Positions 45,171-53,865 of a DNA stretch of 64,000 nt are shown here, in pieces. The position numbers were made by a program, and so were the translations under genes. The notes under the pieces were generated by a model. It did no database searches. It was given only the letters and a program-made list of their open reading frames with translations, and was not told the DNA's origin. Source of the DNA: Desulfobulbaceae bacterium (GTDB lineage: Bacteria > Desulfobacterota > Desulfobulbia > Desulfobulbales > SURF-16); NCBI GenBank assembly GCA_024637145.1, contig JAGXFQ010000041.1, forward strand, positions 1 through 64,000, read 5' to 3'. Numbering within the stretch: the first letter of the stretch is position 1; each line of letters begins with the position of its first letter.

Positions 45171-46133
45171 ATGACAAACAGTATGGCCAGCCGTGAGATG
45201 CTCTACCGCACCTTGGGCAGCACGGGTGAGAAAGTATCGGTCATCGGCCTCGGCGGATCGCATATCGGCTCAAACGGTGTCAGTGAACAGGTGGCCATCC
45301 GCATCATGCGCACGGCCATAGATCGTGGCATCAATTTTATGGATAATAGCTGGGACTACAACCAGGGGGTCAGTGAGATCCGCATGGGCAAGGCCCTGCG
45401 CAATGGCTACCGGGACCGGGCCTTTTTGATGACCAAGATCGATGGTCGCTCAAAGCAGGAAGCGGCGCGGCAGCTTGACCAGTCGCTGCAACGTCTCCAG
45501 GTGGACATGATTGATCTCGTTCAGTATCACGAGGTGATCCGCTATGAAGATCCGCATCGGATCTTTGACCACCAAGGGGCGCATGTGGCCTTGGCAGAGG
45601 CCCGGCAAGCGGGGAAGATCCGTTATATCGGCTTCACCGGGCACAAAGACCCCAAAATCCATCTCCATATGCTGCAGGTGGCGGCGGATTACGGTGTTGC
45701 TTTTGATACGGTCCAGATGCCGCTTAATGTCATGGATGCCCATTACCGGAGTTTTCAAAAAGAGGTGCTGCCGGAACTGGTACGCCGGAAAATCGGGGTC
45801 CTGGGCATGAAGTGCATGGGCAACGGCATTCTGCTGCAGTCAAAAACTGTGACCCCCGTTGAGTGCCTTCATTATGCGCTCAATCTTCCCGTCTCTGTGG
45901 TTATAACGGGTATCGACAGCATGGAGATTCTCGACCAGGCCTGCCAGGCAGTGCAGACCTTTCAGCCCATGAGTGGGGATGCGGTGCGGGCCTTGCTGGC
46001 CAAAACCACGGAAGCAGCGGCCATGGGAGTCTTTGAACCATTCAAGACCTCTTCTGTTTTCGATGCTACTGCCAGACATCCGGAATGGCTGGGTGAGGAA
46101 TCGCAACGTCTGCAGGAATTGATGCCGGAGTAG
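45171..46133 (+). CDS. Aldo/keto reductase family oxidoreductase
   Basis: The protein has 320 residues. It has the GxGG start (SVIGLGGSHIG), the Asp/Tyr pair in FMDNSWDYNQG (near 57), catalytic Lys in FLMTKIDG (near 87) and His in LVQYHEV (near 120), so the catalytic tetrad is present. A cysteine-containing Fe-S tail, seen in some relatives, is absent. It likely reduces carbonyls with NADPH. It follows korB by 80 bp and precedes a PfpI-type gene. Confidence 0.87.
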   Translation: MTNSMASREMLYRTLGSTGEKVSVIGLGGSHIGSNGVSEQVAIRIMRTAIDRGINFMDNSWDYNQGVSEIRMGKALRNGYRDRAFLMTKIDGRSKQEAARQLDQSLQRLQVDMIDLVQYHEVIRYEDPHRIFDHQGAHVALAEARQAGKIRYIGFTGHKDPKIHLHMLQVAADYGVAFDTVQMPLNVMDAHYRSFQKEVLPELVRRKIGVLGMKCMGNGILLQSKTVTPVECLHYALNLPVSVVITGIDSMEILDQACQAVQTFQPMSGDAVRALLAKTTEAAAMGVFEPFKTSSVFDATARHPEWLGEESQRLQELMPE

Positions 46134-46186
46134 GCAAGGGAGAGACGGGATCAGGCTGTGACAGCCACATTCTTACAGGAGGAAAT

Positions 46187-46690
46187 ATGAAGGCCTTGAT
46201 TATAAGTGCGGATAAGTTCGAAGATTCTGAATTGCTGGTGCCCTATTACCGCTTACAGGAGGCGGCCATTGACGTGGTGGTGGCCTCCCCGGGCCGCGGG
46301 GCCATCACGGGTAAGCATGGCTATGAAGTAGCCGTGGACCAGACCCTTGGCGAGGTCAATCCTGAGGCGTATGCGATTTTGATCCTGCCCGGGGGGGCAG
46401 CGCCGGCTGCGGTGAGAAAAGAGCCGGCGGCCCTGGAGATCGCCCGCAATTTTTTTGCGGCTGACAAGCCGGTGGCTGCCATCTGCCATGGGCCGCAGAT
46501 CTTGATCAGTGCCGGTCTCCTGCAGGGACGCCGCGCCACCTGCTACAAATCAGTGGCGGCTGAATTGCAAGAGGCAGGCGCGCTCTATGAGGACCGGGAG
46601 CTGGTGGTTGACGCTAATCTGATTACCTCCCGGCAACCGGCCGATCTCCCCGCCTTTATGCGCGAGATCATGAAACAGTTGCAGCCGTAA
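46187..46690 (+). CDS. DJ-1/PfpI family protein (glyoxalase/deglycase or protease type)
   Basis: The protein has 167 residues. The nucleophile elbow is AAICHGPQ with C100-H101, and the family glutamate is in FEDSEL (E15). ILPGGAAPAAVRKEP is also typical. AGGAGGAA lies before the ATG. Members handle reactive carbonyls or cleave peptides. The neighbouring aldo/keto reductase fits a carbonyl-detoxifying role, which is inference. Confidence 0.88.
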   Translation: MKALIISADKFEDSELLVPYYRLQEAAIDVVVASPGRGAITGKHGYEVAVDQTLGEVNPEAYAILILPGGAAPAAVRKEPAALEIARNFFAADKPVAAICHGPQILISAGLLQGRRATCYKSVAAELQEAGALYEDRELVVDANLITSRQPADLPAFMREIMKQLQP

Positions 46691-46816
46691 CTTGCCTTCC
46701 CGGCGAAAAAGGAGGGAGAAGTCATTAACAGCAGTTTCAGGCGCGGCTCGATTCACACCCGCACATTCGGGTCAGCCCCCATTTGAGGTTGATCATCAAT
46801 AATGGACACGAAAACC

Positions 46817-46918
46817 CTACGCCGCTTTTTGCGTTTGATAAAACCGGCGCTCATAAGCGGCCGGCGAAAGATAGCCGAGTTTTTCCCGCTTTCTCTGGTG
46901 GTTGTAAAAGATCTCATG
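46817..46918 (-). mobile_element. IS3-type transposase C-terminal remnant
   Basis: On the minus strand 33 codons read HEIFYNHQRKREKLGYLSP and on to QTQKAA and TAG (46819-46817). This is the C-terminal end of an IS3-family OrfB integrase, with FYNHQRKREKLGYLSP as the signature. The rest of the transposase is absent, and 5'-nucleotidase coding begins at the break on the other strand. It marks a deletion or insertion scar. Confidence 0.8.
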
Positions 46919-47401
46919 CTGGAAAGCACGGGCGCGCAATTGGCATTTTCTAACGGTTGGCGCTACGGCGCACCGATCATTCCCGGGGAGGTCACCCTCA
47001 ATGACCTCTACAATATCATTCCGATGAACCCGCCGATCTCAACGGTCGAACTGACGGGCGAGGAAATTGTCGCGATGCTGGAGGAAAATCTGGAACGCAC
47101 CTTAGCCCGCGATCCGTACGACCAGATGGGTGGTTACGTCAAACGTAGCCTTGGTCTCAACGTCTACATCAAGATCGAGAATCCTCCTGGGCAGCGCGTG
47201 CAGCAAGTTTTTGTCGGTGATGAAGAGCTGCAACCCGGGCGCTATTACCCCACGACTTTTGTTACCGAACAGGGCGTCGCGCACAAGTACGGGCGCAACC
47301 GCCAATAGCACCTTGACCGGAGCATAGAGGTGATGAGGGCATATCTGGCCGGGCACCGCCCGCTCCGCTCAGAACTACGCGGCACGTTCGTCGCCGTATA
47401 A
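46916..47401 (+). pseudogene. Truncated 5'-nucleotidase C-terminal domain with internal stop
   Basis: The reading frame gives the C-terminal substrate domain of a UshA-type 5'-nucleotidase (LAFSNGWRYGAPI, then TVELTGEEIVAMLEENLE, then GRYYPTTFVTEQG). An in-frame TAG at 47306-47308 interrupts it. The same frame then continues with HLDRSIEVMRAYLAGHRPL and ends GTFVAV at a TAA (47399-47401), as expected for the natural C-terminus. The N-terminal metallophosphatase domain is missing at the IS3 remnant. The apparent ATG at 46802 lies in transposase DNA. An intact relative lies 0.8 kb downstream. Confidence 0.82.
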
Positions 47402-47415
47402 GAAGGAGAGCAACT

Positions 47416-48189
47416 ATGGACCTTGATTGGCTAGTAACGTTGTGGTCGGCTCTTGTTTTTCTGGTTGCGACTACCGTGCACGGTATTACCGGTTTCGGTA
47501 CAGGTCAAATCGCCATGGGGGTGCTCCCCTTTTTCCGCGACGCGGCTTCAGCTTCCATTGTCGTCTCCATTGTCGTTTTTATCACGAACCTGCGTGTCTT
47601 TTGGAGCGTACGAGACGAGTTTAATTGGAAAGACTGGCTTATTCCTGTAGCAGGACTGGCAGCAGGCCTTCCCCTGGGAATTTACCTGTTTGGAGCCTGG
47701 GATGAAGCTCAGCTCCGAGTGGCGATAGGGGTCGTCATGATGATCAGCGCGGTGGTGATTTTGCTGCTGCGCCAGATTAAGTCGATTCGAGAATGGATAA
47801 AAGGCACCGGCTGGCAGCCCGGCTGGATCAGCGGCGTGCTGGCTGGATTTTTGTCAGGCATCTCTGGTGGGGCAGTATCGATTCCCGGGCCTCCGATGAT
47901 CATCTACGGGGCGTTTTTAATGGAGACCGATTACTGGACGGCGAAGCAAATGAAGGCCATTTTCACTTCGTTTTTTGCTGCCAACCTGCTTTACCGGATA
48001 GTTGTATTGACCTCCATGGGACAGATGACAACAGAGATTGCGGTGGAGGCGCTGGCCATTGTTCCGGCAGCGTTTTTAGGAGCTTGGTTGGGCATCAAGC
48101 TGTTCACTATCATGCCGAAAGAGATATTCCGCTGGTTCATTATCGCCTTTATCTTTGTACTCGGAGTATTACTGACTTCCGGAATTTAG
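47416..48189 (+). CDS. TauE/SafE family membrane transporter
   Basis: The protein has 257 residues with about eight hydrophobic segments. It shows TTVHGITGFGTGQIAMGVLP near the N-terminus and the internal repeat GVLAGFLSGISGGAVSIPGPPMIIYGA (near 138), the family signature. Relatives export or import sulfite, sulfoacetate or other organic anions. AAGGAGAG precedes the ATG. It starts 14 bp after the broken nucleotidase and 22 bp before the intact one, so it probably heads a new two-gene unit. Confidence 0.88.
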   Translation: MDLDWLVTLWSALVFLVATTVHGITGFGTGQIAMGVLPFFRDAASASIVVSIVVFITNLRVFWSVRDEFNWKDWLIPVAGLAAGLPLGIYLFGAWDEAQLRVAIGVVMMISAVVILLLRQIKSIREWIKGTGWQPGWISGVLAGFLSGISGGAVSIPGPPMIIYGAFLMETDYWTAKQMKAIFTSFFAANLLYRIVVLTSMGQMTTEIAVEALAIVPAAFLGAWLGIKLFTIMPKEIFRWFIIAFIFVLGVLLTSGI

Positions 48190-48211
48190 GAGAGTTAAAA
48201 GGAGAAGTGCA

Positions 48212-49729
48212 ATGGCCGAGAAAACAAAAACCAGCTTAACGATCTTACACACCAACGATATGCACGGCCGTTACCGGCCCATTCCAATAGTCAAAGGCAG
48301 CGCCACCTCCCAAACCGGGGATCCGGGCCGAACCTGGGATGAGTTTGACCGGGAAGGCACCGCGGGTGGTTTCCCGGCCCTGGCTACGGCTGTGAGGCGT
48401 ATCCGCCTGGAGCGGGGGGTGGATAATGTTCTGCTGGTGGACGGTGGGGATACCTTCAGCGATGATCTGTTGGGAAATTTGACCCGGGGCGAGGCCGTGA
48501 TCAGGCTGATGAATTCCCTGGGCTACCAGTTAATGGCTTTGGGCAACCATGACTATGACTTTGGCAGTGAGCGGACTGGCGAACTCGATCAGATCGCCAA
48601 TTTCCCCATGCGGGCCGCCAACGTGGTTGATCTAAAGACGGGCCGACCATTTCTGGGAGACCCTACCATGGTCTTTAAGGCGGCAGGCATCCGGGTCGGC
48701 TTTCTCACCCTGACCTATCACAATACCGGGCAGACCGGAAATTTGAAGAACTACGAAGGACTGGAGTTCAAGGACGGGATTGAAGCGGTCCGCCGGTACC
48801 TGCCTGATCTGCGCAGGCGCTCTGACTTAGTGGTTGTGCTTTCCCACCTCGGTTCAGCAATGGACCGTGTTTTGGCGCGGGAAGTACCTGAGATGGACAT
48901 CATCATCGGCGCCCACTCGCACGACCGCATCTCTAACGAGCGGATCGGGGATATTACCCTCGTTCAGGCCGTTTCGGACAATTCGGTCCTGGGGGAGATT
49001 GTGGTCAGCCTCGATGGAACGCAGATTACCAAGGTGGAGAGCCGCCTGCATACTTTATGGCTCGAAGCGTTTCCTGAAGATGAAGAGATCGCCCGGCAGG
49101 TCGCAGCCTTGCGCGCCCCATATCAAGAGACCCTGGAAGAGGTCATCGCCATTGCCGCAGAGCCGATCGGCCGGCATTACCGTTCGGAAAGCCCTTTTGA
49201 TAAGCTGGTAGGAGAGATTATTTGCGCCGAGACCGGCGCTGAAATAGCCTTTATGCCGGGGGTGGGCTATGGGGTGACCCTGCAACCCGGACCGATCACC
49301 CGGGAAGCGCTCTACACCCTTATTCCTCATCCTGCCAAGTTGGTGACGATGCGGTTGACCGGTGATCATATACTCGAAATCCTCGAGCAGAGTGCCACCA
49401 ACCAGGCTCCCGGCGATCCCCGCCTGATCGTGGGCGGTCTGGTGCAAACTGCCGGTTTACGCTGGAGCGTGGATTTCGCCCAACCTTCCGGTCGTCGGGT
49501 GTCGGCTGTTTTCGTTCGAGGCGAGGCTCTCCGGAAAGACAAAAGTTATCCCATCGGCACCAATGCCGGGATGGCGCGCGGGCTGCACCGCTATAAGGCC
49601 TTCAGCAAAGGCCGGGATGTGGTGATTCACGATCTTCAGGTCAACGAACTGGTCGAAAGGGCTTTTGCCAAAATGGGTACGGTCAGGCCGCCCGGGTTGG
49701 GAGACATCACCTTACAAGGAAAAGAGTAA
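48212..49729 (+). CDS. 5'-nucleotidase/metallophosphatase family protein, cytoplasmic form
   Basis: The protein has 505 residues. N-terminal metallophosphatase motifs are TILHTNDMHGRY (near 9), VDGGDTFSDD (near 77), GNHDYDFG (near 112), LSHLGSAMD (near 211) and GAHSHDR (near 234). The C-terminal 5'-nucleotidase domain includes EIAFMPGVGYG (near 349). No signal peptide is present, unlike UshA, so it would act in the cytoplasm or need another route. AGGAG lies upstream. A truncated paralogue lies at 46.9-47.4 kb. Confidence 0.88.
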   Translation: MAEKTKTSLTILHTNDMHGRYRPIPIVKGSATSQTGDPGRTWDEFDREGTAGGFPALATAVRRIRLERGVDNVLLVDGGDTFSDDLLGNLTRGEAVIRLMNSLGYQLMALGNHDYDFGSERTGELDQIANFPMRAANVVDLKTGRPFLGDPTMVFKAAGIRVGFLTLTYHNTGQTGNLKNYEGLEFKDGIEAVRRYLPDLRRRSDLVVVLSHLGSAMDRVLAREVPEMDIIIGAHSHDRISNERIGDITLVQAVSDNSVLGEIVVSLDGTQITKVESRLHTLWLEAFPEDEEIARQVAALRAPYQETLEEVIAIAAEPIGRHYRSESPFDKLVGEIICAETGAEIAFMPGVGYGVTLQPGPITREALYTLIPHPAKLVTMRLTGDHILEILEQSATNQAPGDPRLIVGGLVQTAGLRWSVDFAQPSGRRVSAVFVRGEALRKDKSYPIGTNAGMARGLHRYKAFSKGRDVVIHDLQVNELVERAFAKMGTVRPPGLGDITLQGKE

Positions 49730-49745
49730 CCTCTGCTTGTAGCGC

Positions 49746-49784
49746 AAGGGCATAGTCTCGTACGAGCAGGCAAGCTGCTCAACT
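49746..49784 (+). repeat. Recurrent intergenic element, copy 2
   Basis: AAGGGCATA followed by GAGCAGGCAAGCTGCTC and AACTCGGCT matches the copy at 1976-2022 in order and near-identity. It sits between the nucleotidase stop and the SLC13 gene and can form the same 6-bp hairpin. Confidence 0.75.
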
Positions 49785-49829
49785 CGGCTTTAATATCTGC
49801 CCCATGGAAGGTTCGGGAGGATAGATCGT

Positions 49830-51644
49830 ATGAGCATGGAAATCGGGGTGTTTTTTGCCATTCTGGCAATCGCCATGCTGTTGTTTATAACCGGTTGGAT
49901 CCGGGCGGATATCGTCGCAATACTGGTCCTTGTGGCGCTGGCAGCGACCGGCGTCTTAGAGGTGGAGGAGGCTCTGCAAGGCTTCAGCAGCGAAGCCGTC
50001 ATCTCGATCGCCGGTTTGTTGATATTGAGCGCTGGATTGGTGCGCAGCGGGGTGGTCCGCTGGCTCGCCGAGCGTCTGAACGACATCGCCGGGGGGAGCC
50101 GCAAACGGTTGACCTTGACGAGCACCCTGGTCCCTGGCGTCCTGTCAGGTTTTGTGAGCGATATTGCCACCGTTTCGTTATTCATCCCGGTGGTCCTTCG
50201 GCTGGCACGCAAGAACGATATCCACCGTTCAAAGCTGCTCTTGCCCATCGCCATGGCTGCCCTGGCCGGTGGAAACCTGACCATGATCGGGGCCTCACAT
50301 AATCTGGTGGTCAACGATCTGCTGCGAGCCTCGGGACAGCCTGTGCTTGGTTTCTTCGAATTTGCGCCGGTAGGTATTGCCCTGATCATTTCTTTCGCCG
50401 TCTACACCTTGGTCATGGGACAACGCCTGTTGCCGGGCGAGAATGAAAAGGGCGCCGCGAAAAGCCGGGAAGATCGCAATGATTTAATGCGAACCTACCA
50501 TCTGGAAGATCGTCTATGGGAGGTCTTGCTCCTGAACGATTCTGCCTGGGTGGGGAAGACGTTGCAAGAAGTCGCCATCGGCAGTGGGTACGGGGTTACG
50601 GTCTTGTCCGTGGTGCGCCATGACGAACCCCATCTTCTTAATCGAGGGGATTTTGTCCTGGAAAAGGACGATATGCTGTTGGTGAGCGGACGCCGGACCA
50701 GGGTCGATAAACTGGTGCAGGAACATCCGGGACTCAAATTATTGGGACATCCCCGCCAACCTGAAAAATTTCCGTCATCCAGTGGAGAGCTGGTCGAAGT
50801 GGTTGTCCCACCGCGTTCAGCGGTGGTGGGCAAGACCATGACTGATTTGCGTTTTAGCAGTAAAACCTGCCTGACGGGCGTAGCGATCTGGCGGGCGGAT
50901 AATCCCATGCGAACCGATGTGGGAACCACTCCCCTGCAGGAAGGAGACGCCCTGCTGCTCTATGGCCCGGGCGATCAGACGCGCAGCTACGATCCCAGAC
51001 CGGGTTTGTTGTGGCTGCATAAGCCACACCCGCAGGAAGCTCCCCGTAAGCTGCGCCATTTGGGCAAGTGGGCCGCCTTGATTATGGCCGGGGTAATTGC
51101 TTTGGCAGGTTTCAATCTGCTTCCTATTGCCGTGGCGGCGCTGGGAGGTGCCGCTTTAATGGTCCTTGTCGGCATTCTGCCCCCCAGGCTGGTATATGAA
51201 CATGTGGAGTGGCGGACGATTGTCCTGGTCGGTGGTATGTACCCGTTGGGGGTGGCGATGGAGAAAAGCGGCGCGGCTGGACTGGTTTCCAGCCTGATAG
51301 CCGATACTTTGGGTACACTTGGCCCGCATATCACCATGATGGGGATCACCGTGATCGCCCTGCTCCTGACTCAATCCCTGCACGGGGCAGCCGTAGCGGT
51401 GATCATGACCCCGGTGGCATTGGATACCGCCGGCCTGCTGGGGGTCGAGCCGAAAGCGTTTGCAGTTGCCGTTATTGTGGGGGCTGCGGCCACCTATCTG
51501 CTGCCGGAAGGCCATCCGGCGCCCCTGATGGTACAGAGTCCCGGGTCCTATGAGACCAGGGATTATCTCAAGTTCGGGGCCGGGCTGGTGCTGATCACTC
51601 TGGTAATTGTGGCAGTGCTTGTCCCCCTGATGTGGCCTTTCTGA
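49830..51644 (+). CDS. SLC13-type permease with RCK_C (TrkA-C) domains
   Basis: The protein has 604 residues. Membrane segments at about 5-200 and 405-600 flank a soluble middle part with two TrkA-C/RCK_C domains (about 225-300 and 315-395; EVLLLNDSAWVGKTLQEVAIG marks the first). This is the architecture of SLC13/DASS-like and SAC1-type sulfate or dicarboxylate transporters. GGAGGA precedes the ATG. Its codon choice and slightly lower GC resemble the two genes before it. Sulfate or a related anion is a reasonable guess, given the neighbouring TauE/SafE protein, but not shown. Confidence 0.87.
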   Translation: MSMEIGVFFAILAIAMLLFITGWIRADIVAILVLVALAATGVLEVEEALQGFSSEAVISIAGLLILSAGLVRSGVVRWLAERLNDIAGGSRKRLTLTSTLVPGVLSGFVSDIATVSLFIPVVLRLARKNDIHRSKLLLPIAMAALAGGNLTMIGASHNLVVNDLLRASGQPVLGFFEFAPVGIALIISFAVYTLVMGQRLLPGENEKGAAKSREDRNDLMRTYHLEDRLWEVLLLNDSAWVGKTLQEVAIGSGYGVTVLSVVRHDEPHLLNRGDFVLEKDDMLLVSGRRTRVDKLVQEHPGLKLLGHPRQPEKFPSSSGELVEVVVPPRSAVVGKTMTDLRFSSKTCLTGVAIWRADNPMRTDVGTTPLQEGDALLLYGPGDQTRSYDPRPGLLWLHKPHPQEAPRKLRHLGKWAALIMAGVIALAGFNLLPIAVAALGGAALMVLVGILPPRLVYEHVEWRTIVLVGGMYPLGVAMEKSGAAGLVSSLIADTLGTLGPHITMMGITVIALLLTQSLHGAAVAVIMTPVALDTAGLLGVEPKAFAVAVIVGAAATYLLPEGHPAPLMVQSPGSYETRDYLKFGAGLVLITLVIVAVLVPLMWPF

Positions 51645-52006
51645 ACCTGTTAGGTGTGTTGCAACAGTTTTTGTTGCGGTATAGGGCAGTCGCGTGGTTC
51701 CATATTTTTACGGTAAGCAGAAAACCAAAAAATTGTGAACAAGGCGTGAGTTCGGCAGCCCTGAACGCAATTTCAAGACGACAACTTTGCAGACAGCAGG
51801 GGCGGTTTGTGCGTGGGCATTGAACGTGCACAACACATTCCGGGCGAGCACGGTATCGCCCGCAACAACACCGTGGTGCTTTACGATTCGGTGCAACAGG
51901 ACGGGGGCGCCACCAGTTCCTGCCGCAATTTTTTATCAAGGGATAATAGGGGGTACTTTCCCCTCTCCGTGTTTGCCGGAACCCAGAAATATGCAGAGGA
52001 TAAATC
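51645..52006. other. Intergenic region without a supported gene
   Basis: Short open frames exist on both strands but none has a ribosome binding site or a recognisable product. The composition differs from the neighbouring genes, so it could be decayed coding sequence; I could not identify a parent family. The ribosome binding site of the next gene (AGAGGA) is at its end. Confidence 0.45.
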
Positions 52007-53041
52007 ATGCCGAACCAGCATAAGCTTATGGACACCTACCTTCAGACCGGCCAGATGAGCTGCCATGATGCCGGGGGCCTGACAATCGACTGTCCCGGCA
52101 GCGGCCAGGATGCTGAGTTCAAAAGAGGCCTGGCCTGGCCGGTCCCGCGATTTGAGGTGCTTGGCGATATGGTAATTGATGAGCTGACCGGGCTGGTCTG
52201 GGCCAGGGATGCCAATCTGGCCGGCTTTCCGCTGCCATGGCAGGAAGCCCTGGAATTCATCGCCACCATGAATCAGGACCATTTTTTCGGTGCTGCTGAC
52301 TGGCGTCTGCCCAATCGTCGTGAGCTCCGAAGCCTGATCAGCCACCAGACCAGGGAACCGGCCTTGCCGGCCGGCCATCCCTTTGTCAATCTATTTACCG
52401 GCTGGTACTGGACATCCACCACTGCGGCCATCAATACCGCTTATGCGTGGTATGTCAATATGGCGGGTGGCCGCATGTTTTATGGCCATAAAGAACAATC
52501 TTGCCTGCTCTGGCCGGTTCGTGACAAGGGTGAGACCAATGTGCTGGCCACGGGTCAAAGCCGCTGTCACGACACCAGGGGCCAGCTCATCTCCTGTGCC
52601 GGCTCAGGACAGGACGGGGCCTTCCGCGCTGGGAGACCCTGGCCTGAGCCACGGTTTGAGCAGACAGCAAAGGGGGTAGTGGACCGGCTCACCAACCTCT
52701 GCTGGCAGCTATCAGCCGACCTCACCGCCGGGCCGGTGACCTGGGAGGAAGCGCTCATGGCAGTGAGCACGCTTAACCAGCAGCAGCCCAGCACATCTTC
52801 ATGGCGGCTGCCCAATATCAATGAACTGGAGTCGGTGGTGGATTGCAGCCGCCATAGCCCGGCGCTGCCGCTGGGACATCCCTTCACCCAAGTCAGGCAG
52901 GAATATTGGTCTGCAACCACCAGCATGTTTGAACCTGACTGGGCATGGGCCCTCTATCTTACCAAGGGGGCAATCGGGGTGGGGCAGAAAAGTATGGCGC
53001 ACTTCTCCGTCTGGGCGGTGTGCGATTTTTCTCCGTCATAG
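52007..53041 (+). CDS. Tandem DUF1566 (Lcl C-terminal-like) domain protein
   Basis: The protein has 344 residues made of two similar halves. Each has an SCHD/RCHD opening, a TGLVWARDANL or TNLCWQLSADL strand, WEEAL/WQEAL, a DWRLPNRREL or SWRLPNINEL motif, and a YWTSTT or YWSATT strand. This W-RLPN-EL/WSST pattern is the DUF1566 fold, a C-type-lectin-like unit usually seen in surface or secreted proteins. No signal peptide is visible from the ATG at 52007 (ribosome binding site AGAGGA). Confidence 0.85.
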   Translation: MPNQHKLMDTYLQTGQMSCHDAGGLTIDCPGSGQDAEFKRGLAWPVPRFEVLGDMVIDELTGLVWARDANLAGFPLPWQEALEFIATMNQDHFFGAADWRLPNRRELRSLISHQTREPALPAGHPFVNLFTGWYWTSTTAAINTAYAWYVNMAGGRMFYGHKEQSCLLWPVRDKGETNVLATGQSRCHDTRGQLISCAGSGQDGAFRAGRPWPEPRFEQTAKGVVDRLTNLCWQLSADLTAGPVTWEEALMAVSTLNQQQPSTSSWRLPNINELESVVDCSRHSPALPLGHPFTQVRQEYWSATTSMFEPDWAWALYLTKGAIGVGQKSMAHFSVWAVCDFSPS

Positions 53042-53158
53042 AGCAAGAACAGGAGGTGGCATTCCCCTAAGAAAGGATGGCCACCATCGGTGCTGGGCGC
53101 GTGACCGGCACCTCAGGGGGGACATTTCTGCGGGCTATGAAAACAGGGAGGAGAATGA

Positions 53159-53862
53159 ATGGCAGGAAGCAGAGAGGCCGAATCACATTCCCACGCCATG
53201 GGGCATAAGCATGCCGGGCCTGAGATGAAGGGCCCTGATCAGGGTGGCTATACCGATCATCATGCGCACATGGCCAGGGATTTCCGCCAGCGGTTCTGGA
53301 TTTCCTGCTGATTCTCTTCGGTCTGGCAGTGCCCCTGGTGGTGGCCGTATTCGCCGCCCTGGGTGTCAAAAATGAATTGATCATTCGCAACCGCCCCGTT
53401 CGCTATCGGTGCCGGGTCTGATGTGGCGGTGGAAAGTGCTGATGTCATTCTGGTGCGGAGCAATTTTCTGGATCTGGTGGCCCTTGTGCAGCTTTCCTGC
53501 GCCACCTACGGGAAGATGATTCAGAATCTGATCTGGCCACGGGCTATAATGTTGTCGCCATTCCGCTGGCCGCTGGCGCGCTGTACGCCTGGGGCGTGCT
53601 GCTCAGTCCGGCCCTGGGGGCGGTGCTGATGTCCGCAAGTACGGTGATTGTGGCTGTTAATGCCCGCCTGCTGCGCTTGAAGAAAGAACCCTCATCGAAA
53701 GCACTTCCCCGCAATCTAGACAGCGTCATCAGCATCTTAGCAGCAGTGGGCACGGCGGAAAAAAGCAGAGCCAGAGGAAGAAAAAATAAAGGAGATCAAC
53801 AAGGGACGGGTGCACCGGTTCCCGGGAGCAGGTTTCCTGCAGAGGATCAATCAGGAGGATAA
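53159..53862 (+). pseudogene. Decayed copper-type P1B ATPase (CopB-like)
   Basis: A good start (GGGAGGAG, then ATG 53159) leads into a His-rich N-terminus (SHSHAMGHKHAG, then YTDHHAHMARDFRQRFW) typical of CopB ATPases, but a TGA ends it after 50 codons. In another frame follows ILFGLAVPLVVAVFAALGVKN, the segment just after the CPH motif. After a further jump comes [19 protein letters not shown] and, in yet another frame, [19 protein letters not shown] with the final membrane helices. The DKTGT phosphorylation domain is missing. At least two internal deletions and two frameshifts are needed. The last frame runs to 53862. Confidence 0.85.
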
Positions 53863-53865
53863 CCA

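Noticed and set aside
47306-47308. In-frame TAG in the 5'-nucleotidase piece as a pyrrolysine codon
   Set aside because: The gene has lost its whole catalytic domain at an IS3 scar, so decay explains the stop more simply. No pyl genes or PYLIS-like structure are seen.
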